Shown here: one piece after another, positions 37,192 to 50,271 of the stretch | Layout of the letters: every line of letters starts with the position of its first letter | How positions within the stretch are numbered: position 1 is the first letter of the stretch | Origin: Liquidambar formosana | Taxonomy: Eukaryota > Streptophyta > Magnoliopsida > Saxifragales > Altingiaceae | Direction of reading: 5' to 3' | Assembly: GCA_039720395.1 (NCBI GenBank) | Contig: CM077820.1 | Location: 9,089,338-9,153,337, forward strand | DNA length: 64,000 nt | Program-made: the position numbers and the translations under genes | Notes under the pieces: generated by a model | What the model was told of the DNA's origin: nothing | The model's input: only the letters and a program-made list of their open reading frames with translations | Database searches by the model: none

Positions 37192-39190
37192 GGTTTATAT
37201 CCCCATATAAATGCTCAATGTTGTATGTATATAAATGCTCATTTTGAATAAATAAATTCAGGTTTATCCTTTTTTCCCCAAAAAAAAAAAAAAGAAAAAA
37301 AATTTGTTGGGATAGTACTAATGAGGGTTAACATTATGTGGAAGTATGCAGGTCAGGCATGCAGTTTTCGCCCCCTGAAATTTCGAACCAATTAATACTG
37401 AAAATCGAGAGTGAAACTCTCATTTAAAGCAACTTTCCAAAATAAAAAAATGTTGGTCCATAGATTTCTTTCTTAAGAAGATTATATAATCTTTCATTGT
37501 TTTCTTAGATTACCTTCCCATATTTGGATAGATTTTATTTATCCAACTAGATACCATCACATTTTTCACCTTTGGAAACTTTAATGTGTTGCTAGCCTTT
37601 GGGCACAAACTATTTGTATTGTTAATTTAATTGAAAATTTTGAACACTAACTTTAATGTGTTGCTAGGCTTGTTGAGTTGTTGAATTGAAATTCCATGGA
37701 AAAGAATACTTGTATTAAAGAAAATTAAAGTTCATTAATTTTTTTAATTCACTATTAAAAATTTCAATGGTGATTTAGCTCTCAAGTATTGGGTGGCTAA
37801 TGCCCATGGAAAAAGAAAAATTGTAATTATTCTTTCTATCCAATTGGAACTGCTTTTGCTTAATTTTTTCCCTAATTGTACTCACTTCTTATTGTTATGT
37901 TAAACAAAAAATTTCACTTTATTAAAAACTCAGATGTGTTTTACCACAATTACAGATGAAAGAGTTAAAGTGGTTGAGAAAACTCAGTTTTTATTTAATA
38001 TATATATATATCTTACCAACCTAATGAGAGTCACATGCATATATGTGACTCTACATATATATATGTGTGACTCTCATTAGGTTGGTAAGATAATGTGTTA
38101 ATTATATTTCTTGTTTTTGTGAAGGAAATATATATAAACCAATAATATACATGTATATATCTATATATTGTAGAAGAAACCAATAATAATTCTTTCATAT
38201 AAAACCAATACTTATTGGTGAAGAAAATCCAATAATAGTTATTTCTTGGTAAGACAATATGTTTTCTTAACTAAAATATAGTGTTGTAATTGCTATATAC
38301 TGCAAAATTCATACAATGAAAACGACAAATTGTCGGGAAAAATGGTACAACCTAGTACTTTCAAATTTAGCATTGCTATTGTCAGTAAATCTACTTATGA
38401 TTGAAATTCCATTATGTTGATGTGATGTATTTTTAATCATTGAAACATTAATTGGATGAGCGCCGCACTCTAGCTACCTTTCAAGTATTAAAACGCAAAC
38501 GACAAAAAATGTTAAGGTTAAAATTAAACCTCGTATTTCTAACATCAGCATTGCCACGTGTGAGAGTCATTTTTATCTTCATTACTCTAATGTACGTGGT
38601 AAGTTCTAATTATTGGAATTCAAGATAGATCATCGATCACAACCTCAATGTGGAAAAGATATGATGATGTGAAGAACTTTCACCAAAAAAATCTTATATT
38701 TTTTTTTTTTGGTTACTGAAACTATTTTTTATATTTCACTTTCTAAACGAACATTTTAAAATATAAAAAAAATAGAAACGAAATAAACACTTCCCATGAT
38801 TTCATGGTTTTATTTTCAGAATGAGGCTAGAAAGGAAACTTGATAACCTAAACATTCATTTTCTAATGTCTGAAAAATGCAAAGAATGGATGTGTGAGCA
38901 TTACTAAAAATCCATTCTATCAAGGTTAAGCAAGGATATCTTCGATAAAAGAAATGAACCTTTTTTTTTTGTTTTTTTTGTTTTACCCTTGTGAGAGATT
39001 AATTTAGAAAGTTTAATTAATTAATTAATTAATATTATTATTAGTATTGGATTAGAAACTTGAAAACAATCATTATGGAGAAGGGATGTTTATATGAAAC
39101 ATTAAATGATTTATTTATTTTATTTATTTTTTATTTTGTCTTTTAAGATTATATACCCATGCCATAATAAAAAAATGGAAATTTCTAATA
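37140..39190. other. upstream region of the response regulator, AT-rich
   Basis: There are no ORFs of note. The region contains the response-regulator upstream sequence, poly(A) tracts, (AT)n stretches near 38000-38010 and 38130-38165, and the near-perfect palindrome at 38011-38090. Confidence 0.5.
38011..38090. repeat. perfect 25-bp inverted repeat hairpin
   Basis: The arm at 38011-38035 (starting tcttaccaacct) is the exact reverse complement of 38066-38090 (ending aggttggtaaga). The 30-bp spacer holds a further tgtgactcta copy of the inner arm. It lies about 1 kb upstream of the response-regulator start. It could be a tiny MITE or a small-RNA hairpin. Confidence 0.75.
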
Positions 39191-39621
39191 AATGCTTCTT
39201 TGCCACATATTTACCAATTATGAACCAAATGACAAATTTCATTATGTACTCATTATGACATGGAAAATTGGTAAATCCCATAATCTTTTACAATAATCCT
39301 CCTCCATAATGACAAATTAATTAGGCAATGGTTTGGGTCTATGGCTGTTTAGGGCACCATGGTTTGTCCAAAACCAACAAAATGAATTAAGACAAATTGA
39401 TTTCTATGACAAATCTGCCCTGCATTTTAGATGAAATGACACTATTGTCCTAGATTTGTTGACTTGATGAAGTGAGTGTCCCTGTGTGCACACTACACGA
39501 TATATCCGCGAGAAGATTGTACCTTTCCCTTTCTGGGGTCAATGGCCTTTAGCCCATTAAGGGCCTTGGGCTAATTAAAGCCTTGTTTGTCACTGTATTA
39601 ATAATGGACCAATGGTATTTA

Positions 39622-40195
39622 TTGATTATTAGGAGTAAAACAACAATGTGGGTCCCACAAGGTATATTACACTCTGGGACTTGGGCCCCACATACACAAT
39701 TTGGTAAAATTTTGATCTTTCTACATAGAAGTAGATGCCTTCTAGTCTAGTGTTATGGTTAACACATACTGCATCGCTAACTTTTAAATAAGGTCATGGA
39801 TCACTAGTCAGACTATATGGATAATCGATCGAAGAATTGCCTAATTGGGTTCATTGTGAACATTTGAAATTAGAGTAGGTCAAGTATTGTAAAACAACAA
39901 TGTGGGCCCCACAAGGTTGATTATTATAAATAAAACAACAATGTGGGTCCCACAAGGTTTAGTACACTCCGGGGCTCGAGCCCCACATACACAATTTGGT
40001 AATTTGATCTTTCTAGACATAAGTAGATGTCTTCTAATCTAGTGTTATCAGTGTTAGACTACATGCTTCGATTTAATCCATACTCCCTTACTAACTTTTA
40101 AATTGGGTCAATCGATCACTTGTTAGACCGTTGGGATAATCAATCAAAGAACTGTCTAATTGGGTTCATTGTGAACATTTGAAATTAGAGTAGAT
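39622..40195. repeat. two tandem units of about 295 bp (copy 1)
   Basis: Units start with ttgattatta at 39622 and 39917. Each has acaacaatgtgggtcccacaa, then ccccacatacacaattt, then gatctttcta, then aattgggttcattgtgaaca. The gtgggncccac palindrome occurs several times. No coding signal is seen. Confidence 0.75.
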
Positions 40196-41597
40196 CAAAT
40201 AAACATTTAACGGTTATATGATAAAATGAATTAGTGGATAAGGGGTCAAGTATTGTAAAGCACCTTGAATGAGGTGCACTTTTCAAATTTCACTAAGTGA
40301 CCGATTCACCAATCCAACTAGTCAAAGCTAAACCGACTTCTAATACTCTCTATGTTCCTCTTTTATTATCCTCCTTTTTTTTTTTGAGGGGATGTTTTAA
40401 AATTATTCTCCCATTCAAAATGACTTTTCTTAATTGATTTCTTAAAATACCATTTTTCATTAGTATTTTACATTTTTTAATTAATGTTTTGTGCATCTTT
40501 AGGATAAAATTAGAATGTCAAAACATTTATATTGATGTAAAAACATTTAAAAGGATTTTCTAAAAAAACGTGTTTTTTCAAATGTGGCAATAAAAAATAG
40601 GTTGGGATCATGGAGGGAGTAACAATATATGTACTTAGGCTCATGGGCTACATCACGGGGTAACCTTCCATCAACTACTGACACCATGCTCTAGAATTGG
40701 CCTTGGATGTGAGGTTATGGGCTACTACTTAATATATTCTCTTTGATCTTCTCTGGCCTATTGATGGTACGGAAAATCTGACAGTATTTGATTAATTGGA
40801 GGATTCTGACGAAGGACCAGGGTGCAGAAATCAACATACCCACCTAAAATGCCTTGGCTAATGTAATGTATTTGGTTTTGAATTTGGACGCAAGTTGGTG
40901 CTTGGTGCCAATTTGAGATAGCTTCATTTAGGTGGTAGGATGAGTGATGTCTAGCTTTCTGGGATGAAGAATCATTTATAGCTTGTTTTGCCAGGATCTT
41001 AACTTCCCCAAAGTTGTTTTCATTCAGTACCCAAAATAATAATATTGCAAAATCCCACTTGGAAAAAAGCTTGCACAACCTTGATTATAACAACCCTAGG
41101 CCAATGCCTTTGAATCTAATGGCATGACCTATCCCAATAGGGGTGTAGGGTTTGCGGAAATCGTGATTTCAACTCTACATGGATACATGTATGATTGTGT
41201 ACGTGTTTTTCTATCATTTAGCCAAAAAGAAAAAAAGAAAAGAAGAAGATTATTATAAGCCTAGGTTATATGTGACCTTATTTGTCGCAAGCCAAAGCCA
41301 TGCTATATATGTTTCTGCTTTGTCTCCATTTCCAGCTTTCACAAAAATACTATTATTCTTGATTATGCCCCACTTTAATTCGAAGGATTAGAAGAGCCAC
41401 GCCTTTTTAAGCTTAGTAGATTTTAAGATTAAGAATTAAACCATCATCTTTACTTGAGAATTAAGTTTTCTTAAAACAGAAAACAATTGAAGGGTTACAA
41501 AAACTCGAACCCATGCCAATGTGGACCTTTTCAATTTTGGTATGCAATCATAGGTTAATGTGACCCCTTTATTTCTTTCTTGTTGGGCTTGTATGTA

Positions 41598-43018
41598 TAT
41601 ATACTACCTATAAAAAGATGAATGTAAGAAAAACTTTTGATTGACTAATATACCCTTATTTTAATTTTTAAAAACACAACTACCCACCCTTCTGAATATA
41701 TCGGAAATATAGCAATATGGAAACTATAATTCTAAAACACATACCTTAATATATTCTAAAACACATACCTTAATATATAAAACACAAATAGGAATTCAAA
41801 GGAAACCCTAAATCAAATACTCCATTTAATACTATACATATAATTCTAAAGCACATTGACTTCGTATCTCCCTCTTCCTCTCATTCTCTAGCAAACGATA
41901 ATGCCCTGTTAGAGGCACACCTACTTCCCAGCGCAGTCACAAATCAAATATCCACATCATGAAGACGATACATGGAGATGATACCGGATCTCAAGGGGCT
42001 GTTGTGTGAGTGTTTTATACTTTTATTATGTATTTCTTGAAATTTGGTGATAATTCATATAATGCTGAATTTGTTTGTGGTTGGAGATGGTTGTTTTCGA
42101 GAATTTTGGGTAGACTAAGAAAACCATTGAATGTGTTTTGATTGTAACATGGAAATTGTTGGAATTGGTCATCTATGTATATGATAATTATTATTATTAT
42201 TTTGCTTGAATTTGGTTGTTGACGGGAAGGGAGGGGGAAAATAAAAAGGAAAAAAACAAAGAAATGAGGAAAAAAAACAAAGTGAAAATCTCGATCTCTA
42301 CACTCTTTTCAATCTCTAAGGGAACAAAAAAAAAAAAAATGTAGATGATGATACCATATAAAAATAAAATTGTGATTTTTTTTATAGAAAAAGTAAGAAA
42401 AACTATATTAGGATGGATCAATTTCACTTATTAAAAAAATAAATTAAATAATATTTAAAAGCATCAAAAATATAAAATATAGAAAATAAAAATAAAATAA
42501 TTATGTTTGCTACTTCCCTTTGGAATGCACATCTCAAATTGAAATAGCAAATTGCCACAGCTCACATAAGGTAGCAAAAGACAGATTTGTTATTTATTTA
42601 TTTTTTTTTTTGCTACCTCCCTCAAAGATGCTCTTGTATCACATATTGAATTATATTATATCTATACTACCTATAAAAGTTTATACTTTAGAAATACTTT
42701 TGATTGACCATTACATCTTTATTTTAAATTTTAAATTTTAAATATTTATTTGCCTCCCATATTTAACCAATTAAGAATGTTTTATATTTAACCAATTAAG
42801 AATGTTTATTTTATAACAAAAAAGAAGGCCAAAGATAACACAATTTATGTTTACTTCATAAATTCTATACAGCCTCCACTTCTATGCATGTGTTCTATCT
42901 AACTTTTTATTCCTATGATAACTCCTAACAATTAAAAGAATTTTGACCTATTGTGTTGAGCGTTTATTCTAATAAGTTAAATTAATACAAAAGTAACAAA
43001 TAATTAGATTTTCATATT

Positions 43019-43077
<59 letters not shown>

Positions 43078-44587
43078 TATAGAATTTATAAATTTTTTTA
43101 TTTAAATAATATTAATTCATGTGCAACGCACATGTGCCTGTATATAGATATAGAGATATATTACCTATAAAAAGTTGAATGTGTGAAAAACTTTTGATTG
43201 ACTAATATACCCTTATTTTAAATTTTAAATGCACAATTACCCTTCTACATATATAAGAAATATAGAAATATAAAACACATACATAAATAGGAATTCTAAG
43301 GAAACTATAATTCGTATAAATAAATAAAACCTAGAATTGTAAATTGACTCTATTTTATAACATATATCATCTATTCATTAATAATGGGATGCTAAATTAT
43401 ACTTTCTCCATTAACAGTAGTTTCAACCTATTTTAATAGAGCCCTCATCTTCTTTTCTTTTCTTTTTCGAAATAGGGTTTTGGAGTTTGCTTTAATTGTT
43501 ATAGAAAATACTGTTTTCCATGTGGGTCAAGTACTTCATATATTTCTGTAACTTTGGTTTTCCTACCTCTATTCTTACTGAATGCCCTACGTACAAGATT
43601 CCTTGCAAACGCAGTAGGGTTCTATTTTAGTTCTGTTAGATATTATTACTTTTGAGTATTTTTTTTATTTTATTTTTTTGGTGTAAGTTTTTGACAAATC
43701 GTGATTCACAAATATTTTATGAGATACCTTTCTTTTTTATTTAATTATTTATTTTTGGAGTTGGTTTGTTTTCTCACATAGAATCTTTTATTAAAATATA
43801 ATATAATAAAACCGAATGAGGTTCTTAGACTATCAAAAACTAGCATTAAGAAAACTAAATCCTATATGTAACGATGTTAAAAATTCTACCTTATCTGGTC
43901 AATAGAGCATCATTTCAACAAAGGACAACTCAGGAAGATTCCCATGTTTTAGTAAGCACATTTTTCATTGACAAAATTTTAAAAATAAGTATATTTATCA
44001 TAATTTCATTTAATTGTTTATATTATAAAAAAAAATTATAAAAAAAACCCAACTTCCCCACTCATAGAATAATATTTTCAATTGAGTTGGATGACATTTA
44101 TTTTAATTTATTTCTTATTTTTTGAATTTAAACATGATGTTATTTGTTCAATTTATTTATGAAATAATTTTTTAAAAAAATTATTACTCTTTCAAATAAG
44201 TACATAACTAGGTTAGTTGCCAAACAAATTTGAAAAAAAAGGTTAAACTATTTAGCTTTTTTCTTACAAAAATAAATAAATAAATAAATATATATATATA
44301 TATACACATACACACACACCGATAGAGCCATAAGAAATATCCTTTTAATAGGCAAGTGTACAACTGAAATTTACATATATTTTTTTATATTTATTTAAGT
44401 TATTGATGACACATTTAATTAATTTATTAGTTTTAGCACTGAATTTTTTTTTTTTCCCATCACAAAAATCTCTTCTCTAAAAGACAATTTATATGGTTTA
44501 CTTTAGCATAAATTTGTATGCCATTGATGAAATATTTATTTTATAATACAAAAATATTCACGTGCAACGCACGTGTGTACCAACTAG
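41598..44587 (+). mobile_element. nested Helitron-like insertions in copy 1
   Basis: Three related 5' ends occur: near 41598 (tatactacctataaaaag), 42661 (tctatactacctataaaag, which begins with TC after A as in Helitrons) and 43155 (tatattacctataaaaag). All are followed by aaaacttttgattgac-like sequence. Two 3' ends are seen: the hairpin catgtgc-aac-gcacatg (43118-43134), and cacgtgc-aac-gcacgtg (44559-44575) followed by eight bases and CTAG before T (44584-44587), the canonical Helitron terminus. No Rep/helicase ORF is present, so these are non-autonomous. A mini-exon-like start (ATGAAGACG near 41960) could be a captured gene fragment. The block is absent from copy 2. One 3' end appears to be lost. 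Confidence 0.72.
43019..43076. repeat. (AT)n microsatellite
   Basis: An almost uninterrupted AT dinucleotide run inside the second Helitron-like element, likely highly variable in length. Confidence 0.85.
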
Positions 44588-44834
44588 TACATTGAAAGAG
44601 AGCACTAATGAGGAAATTAGTTTGTTACCAAAATTTTAGAAGGTCCAATCAAGAACAGCCATACAAGCATAACAACTCAGTGGGTTGTATTTTTAAATTA
44701 TTTTTTTTTTAAAAAAATCATGAGTTGCATATGAGTTGCAATGCAATTGGGCAGCACTAATTAAAGTTTTTGATAACAAAATTGTTGAGATTTTAAAAAG
44801 GTCAATGACTCGATGTCATCTCGATGAAGTGGCA

Positions 44835-44890
44835 ACCCAATCCTAAAATTGCCAATGCACAACGCGACTGAGGTTCAATTCTTATTTATT
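44835..44890 (+). repeat. possible tRNA-like SINE relic, copy 1
   Basis: A B-box-like gaggttcaattct lies at about 44870, aligned with the equivalent segment of copy 2; the A-box is degenerate here. It is probably shared by descent, so older than the segmental duplication. Confidence 0.3.
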
Positions 44891-45021
44891 ATCGACCAAA
44901 AAAGGAAAAAAATGAGACATAAAATTGTTGCATGTAATTATTCGTGACAAGAATCCTTTCTAATGTTGATAATTTGATATTTACTATATGGCTTTTATGG
45001 CAATTTAAATCACTATGAGCC

Positions 45022-45340
45022 TATATAAACTCACGTTGTACCACCAATTTTTGATATGCACAAAGAGTGTAAGTAAAAGCTTAAAAAGAGAATGGCATTC
45101 ATTTTTTCTTTGAAATCCTCCTTCGTAATGATGGGTGCTGGTTCATTGCTCTTGAAAATCTTTGGACGCAAAGATTTCTGCTTGGAAGGCCTGAGAAGAT
45201 GACCGTTGCTCTTGGCATATTGCATGAAGATCCACAGTTGAATTAGTAAAAAAATCATTCCGTTTTTCATTTTGCTTTGTTTTTTTTGCTTTTATACATG
45301 TTTGTTTGTTTGTGTTCTTTGTTTCCCAATTTTGAATAAA
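45022..45340 (+). CDS. possible micro-gene, copy 1 (36-residue ORF)
   Basis: TATATAAA (45022-45029), an ATG at 45092, an ORF to the TGA at 45202, and AATAAA at 45335-45340 are arranged like a tiny transcription unit. The ORF is 45092-45202, begins MAFIFSLKSSFVMMGAGS and contains FGRKDFCLEG. The paralogue at 52595 keeps the TATA box, ATG, frame and AATAAA. Across the first 33 codons there are no indels, while flanks have many, and half of the 12 substitutions fall at third codon positions. A one-base indel after EG gives this copy a shorter C-terminus. I do not recognise the family. It could be a peptide gene, the first exon of something larger, or a non-coding transcript. Confidence 0.4.
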
Positions 45341-46628
45341 GGCATGAAAAATCGAAAATTATGAGAAATGCTCAATTGGGGCACTTTGTATCAATTTGAA
45401 TTTGACCGGCTTTACATAGATTTCAAATTATCATTTGAAGTAGCCCACGGTTGATAATTAAATAGGTCAGAGGACTGAAAATACAAGTACCTGCACTGCT
45501 CTTGATTGAATTCAAAATTTTCTTTCAGTTTCCTATATAATCTCGGCATCCAAACAGAGCAACCATATATCTTATAACAATTTGGTACAAGGTACCATGA
45601 CTTGTAATTTTATTTTGGTCAGGGAATCCACCCACTCACTCCTAAGAAGAACACCAATTATCACTTGTCTACCGAAGAGAAAGGGCAAGTTGACTTTCTA
45701 GCCAAAAATGGAGAAAGAAATAATAATAAAATAAAAATGACATGAAATTAGAATCATGTCCATGTCCTGCCACCCCATCTTGAGACACCAAGTCAAAAAC
45801 ACACTCAAATTTAATGTTTGCTTAACCAAGAACAAGTATGATACTCTTTTAGTTTTCTTCGATGATGATGATGACGATTATTATTATTATTATTTTTAAC
45901 TTGCAATTTTATGTTTGAAAAAATTTCAAGAAAAGAAAAGAAAAGAATATGGAAATGGGTATTTCTGTCAATATATGGACAGAAAGGCTAAAGAAATTCA
46001 TCATTGAAAGCTAAAATACTAAAATTAGAAATAAGAAATGATTGTATAGGAAAATCTCATAAAGATAGAATAAGTTTGACAAAACACATAGTTTAAAAAA
46101 AGCCGTCATTGCATTAGGCTTTTCATTTATTAAATTTCATTTTTCTAAAAGTATCATTTCTTACTAATTTGTTATTAGATTATATGAAAAGTAATTCTAA
46201 AAATAAGAAATGGTATTATATGAAAATATGCCAAAAATGAAAAAAGAAAAAACTGATTTGATTTTTTAAAATGATCAAATATTTTAAAACAAATTATATT
46301 ACAAAAATAACCTATCTTTATGACATGGAGGATGGAGGGAATAACATTGTCTACTTCTTTACAAAATTATGAAGAAAAACTGCGGTTGGTGGGACATATT
46401 TACCATTCAAGTGCAATTATTATTAACCAAATGACAAATTTCATTATGTACTCATTACGACATGGAAAATAGGTATGTCCCAGAATCTTCTACAATAATG
46501 CTCCTCCGAACTGACAAATCAGGCAATGACACGTCACAAAATACCCATTAAGTACGAAAAATCAATGGTTTGGCTGTTTAGGGCCCATGGTTTGTATAAA
46601 ACCAACAAAATGAATTAAGACAAATTGA

Positions 46629-49600
46629 TTTTTTTTTTTTTTTTTTGGTAAATGACAGTCAATTTCCCCTCAAACTAGATCTACCTATCAAATCTTCCCA
46701 GATAACAATCAATATTTCGACAGAAAATTAGATTCCCATAAATGATTACATTTTACAGTATATCCCAACTTTGTAAGAGCATCAGCAGCTTTATTTGCTT
46801 CTCTATACACATGATTGATCTTAATATCCATATTATTTTCAATAATAATCTGCCTACAATCACTCATTATACTATAAATCGTCTAAGGACAATTATCCAA
46901 ATGATGCAAACTATTAATAACCAATTTAGAATCACCTTCAATAATCACCTTATTACAATTTTTTTGCTTTGCTAACAACAAACCATTCCTTAATGCAATA
47001 GCTTCCATTTGAGGAACAGAAATATTCTCCTCAAAGTAATTACAATGCATAACTATTGGCTTACCAAATTGATCTCGAATTATTGATCCCGTAGTCCCAT
47101 GTTTATCTTTAATAGATCCATCAAAATTCAATTTAAACCACTCATCATCAGGAGGAATCCATCTAATAAACTTAGAACTCTTTTTAAATTTCTTGTTTTC
47201 ACTTTCTAAGGATTTATCACAGTTAATATCATTTCCTGAAAATTTTATCACATAGTTTGAAAAAAGATTAGTAGCTTTCTCTATAATTAAGAATTTATTA
47301 AAAGTCTCATTCTTAAAGATAACATTATTTCGAACACACCAAATTTGCCAAAGTAAATTAGCAATTTTATCCATCTCATAATCTGCATTAATACTTTTTC
47401 GAGAAGAACATTTGTTCAGATTCAAAATCCAATTAAATAAATCTGTATCATTATCTGTAGGAATAGGACAAGAATTACTAACCAAATTCCACACTTCTTT
47501 AACTCTAGTACAAGTGATAAATATATGATTAATATCTTCAATATCTGAATTACAAAGAGGACAAGAACGATCCACATTTACTCCTCTAATAGCAAGAAAT
47601 TTTCTACTTGGAAGTTTACTATGAATTTACAACCACATAAAATTCTTTATCTTGGGAGCACTTCGAAGCTTCCAAATCCAATTGAAATTTTTCTTAGGGC
47701 ATGATTGTTTCACTTTCTTTCTACACCTTAGCTCTCTATGAAACCATGTAGCTGATTTAACCGAAAAGCGCCCATTGGATGCAGGGACCCCACCAGATCT
47801 TATCAAGAATATTCATAGTTGGGATAGAAAAATTTAATATTTTTCTTGCTAAAGTCTCCCCTACAAGGGATATAAGAAACTCTTTATTCCATGTTTTATC
47901 TGAACAAATAGTATCAGCTACTTTGAAATCCCAATTAATATTATTAAGATACTGTCTAGGAGTAATTTCGAAAATAGCTTTATTAGTTAGCCATTTATCC
48001 ACCCAAAAATAAATATCTTTCCCATTTCCTAAAGTCCATCGAATACCATGACTAATGAGATCACGACCTTTGAGGATATTTCTCCACGCCCATGAATCTT
48101 TATTTTTTGGGAGAACTTGAAAGAAATTTTCCTTATTTAAATATTTTGCTCGAATTAATTTGACCCAAAAATTATCTCTATCAAACAATAAACGCCAAAC
48201 AAGTTTACCCATGCAAGCAAAGTTTATGTCAGAAGTATTACGAATACTTAAGCCTCCTCCTTTTTTAGGAGAACAAATGGTATTCCAACTTATTAAAGCC
48301 ATAGAATTCTTCTCTAAATTATTACTCCAAAAAAATTGTCTTTGAATTTTATCAATATCATCTCTAATCTTCGTAGGAAGGAGATAACAATTCATGACAT
48401 GCTGACTAACACTCGAAGAGCCAGATTTAATCAAAAGTTCTCTACCAGCTCTAGATAGTACATTTGCTTTCCAGTTCTGCATTTTATTTACAACACGATC
48501 AAGAACTTGATTAAACACTCTAATTTTATCTTTACCCTCAATTAAAGGAGTGCCTAAATATTTTCCTAGTGAAAGATTATCTAGAATTCCCAATTCACTT
48601 CTGATTGCATTTCTCATTGAAGTAGATACATTACAAGAAAAAGAAATAGCCGATTTATGAAAATTTACCTTTTGTCCTGAAGCGTTGCCAAATTCCTATA
48701 AAACCTTTAAAATATTTCTGCAAGCAGGTATCGTAGCATTAGCATAAATTAAGCAATCATCTACAAACATAAGATGACTAATAATAGGAGTTTTTCTACA
48801 GATTTTAATACCAATAAGATCACTTTTTTTACTCTTTTCTTTATTTTGACAATTAGTAAGTGATGAAGAAAGTGCTTCCATACATAAAATAAAGATATAG
48901 GGAGATAACGGATCACCTTGTCTAATACCCCTAGTGGCTGAGAAATTACCTTTTGGCACACCATTGAGCAAAATGGAAAAAGACGCAGATTCAATGCAGC
49001 TCATAGTCCAGCTGATGAATTTATTATCAAATCCAAATTTAGCCATAACAACGTTAATAAAAGGCCATTCCAGCCTATCATATGCTTTCTCCAAATCGAG
49101 CTTAACACTCATCCATCCTGTTTTACCTTTCTTATTTTTCATAGCATTACATATCTCATGAGCAATAAGGATATTATCATAAATGAGTCTTTTTGGAACA
49201 AAAGCACTCTGATAGGGAGAGATTAATCTCTCTAAAAAAGGTCTCATTCTGTTAGCCAAAATTTTTGCTATGATCTTATAACTAATATTACATAAACTAA
49301 TAGGTCTAAAATGATTTGACTTTGTAGAATTCAACAATTTTCGGAATCAAAGTAATATACGTTTTATTTAATTCTTTAAGTAAATAACCTCCATCAAAGA
49401 AATTAAACACATAATTATAGACAGAAGGAGCTACAATATGCCAAAATTTCTTAAAGAAAATAGCTGGAAGTCCATCAGGTCTGGGAGCTTTCAAATCTTG
49501 CATTTGGGAAATAGCTAAATCAATTTCTGTTGTAGTTATTGGAGCAACAAGACAATTATTATCTACATCATCTAGCATAGATGGAATACACTTAATAGCC

Positions 49601-49786
49601 ATATCAATATCACTGGCAACCTTCAGTCCTAAATTGTTGCGAAAAATCATTTATAAGAATATTAGCAATCTCCTCTTGATCATCATGCCAAATATCAAAC
49701 TCATCTTTAAGTTTCCATATTTTATTTCGAGCTCTATGTTTTAACGTAGTAATATGGTCAAATTTAGTATTTTTATCACCATTACA
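46629..49786 (-). mobile_element. 5'-truncated LINE with reverse transcriptase and RNase H
   Basis: Read on the minus strand it starts within NGDKNTKFD (upstream of the reverse transcriptase) and ends in poly(A) (T run at 46629-46646). Coding pieces: 49873-49306 (RT N-terminal part with the KAPRPDGLPAIFFKKFW block), 49337-48696 (RT core with PISLCNISYKI, DLEKAYDR, GIRQGDPLSPYIF and the FVDD catalytic motif), 48617-47757 (RT thumb/connection), 47575-46883 (zinc-binding CPLCN...H...C and RNase H with FDGS and EGDSKLVIN). Frameshifts and stops separate them, so it is inactive. It belongs to the plant L1-type LINEs with RNase H. The endonuclease ORF is missing. It interrupts sequence that is uninterrupted in copy 1 at 39392. 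Confidence 0.9.
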
Positions 49787-49960
49787 AATCTGCCCCTGCA
49801 TTTTAGATGAAATGACACTTAGAGTCCTAAATTTGTTGACTTGATGAATTGAGTGTCTGTGTGTAGTGTACACAACGTCACAACCTACCCGTGAGAATAT
49901 CGGCCCTGTCTCTTTCTGGGGTCAATGGCCTTTAGCCCATTAAGGGCCTTGGGTTCATTA

Positions 49961-50180
49961 AAAGTGGCCGTGGAGTCCACTAAAAAAACATAATTTTGAA
50001 CAAGTTTGTAAAATTTTTTTTTTTTTTTAAAATCTATCATTTAAGTAGATTTTTTGGTTATTTATAATCCCTATTTCATTTTTGGTCAAAAAATCCATTT
50101 AAACTATAGGTTTTCCAAACTATAGATTTTGGAAAATGATTTTTTCTAGAGGGCTTAGCAACCACTTTTCAAAAAAAAAT
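49961..50180. repeat. diverged relative of the long foldback element
   Basis: It shares acataattttgaacaa, aaatctatcatttaa, tttcatttttggtcaaaaaat and tagattttggaaaa with the inner arms of 25494-25957, in the same order. It appears to be a MITE insertion specific to copy 2. Confidence 0.5.
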
Positions 50181-50271
50181 ATTTATATTTTTCTTAAACC
50201 TTAAAAAAAAAAAAAAAGAAAAAATTAGTAAGGTGTGGAGATCACTCGAAGGGATTACAATATCTAGATAT

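Larger units (their letters stand above)
39190..46010. repeat. segmental duplication, copy 1
   Basis: Collinear blocks match copy 2 (46410-53950) in the same order and orientation: aaatgacaaatttcattatg (39228 and 46431), the tttagcccattaagggcctt block (39549 and 49930), the about 300-bp tandem units (39622-40195 and 50272-50870), the cccaaaataataatattt block (41030 and 51984), the micro-gene block (44840-45345 and 52380-52890), and a final block (45390-46010 and 53090-53950). Identity is roughly 75-88% with many indels, so the event is old. This copy lacks the LINE but carries the Helitron-like insertions. Confidence 0.8.

Noticed and set aside
45031..45270. Minus-strand 79-residue ORF with a signal-peptide-like start opposite micro-gene copy 1
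   Set aside because: The paralogous copy has a frameshift in this frame, and substitutions between copies concentrate at its second codon position, which argues against coding on this strand.
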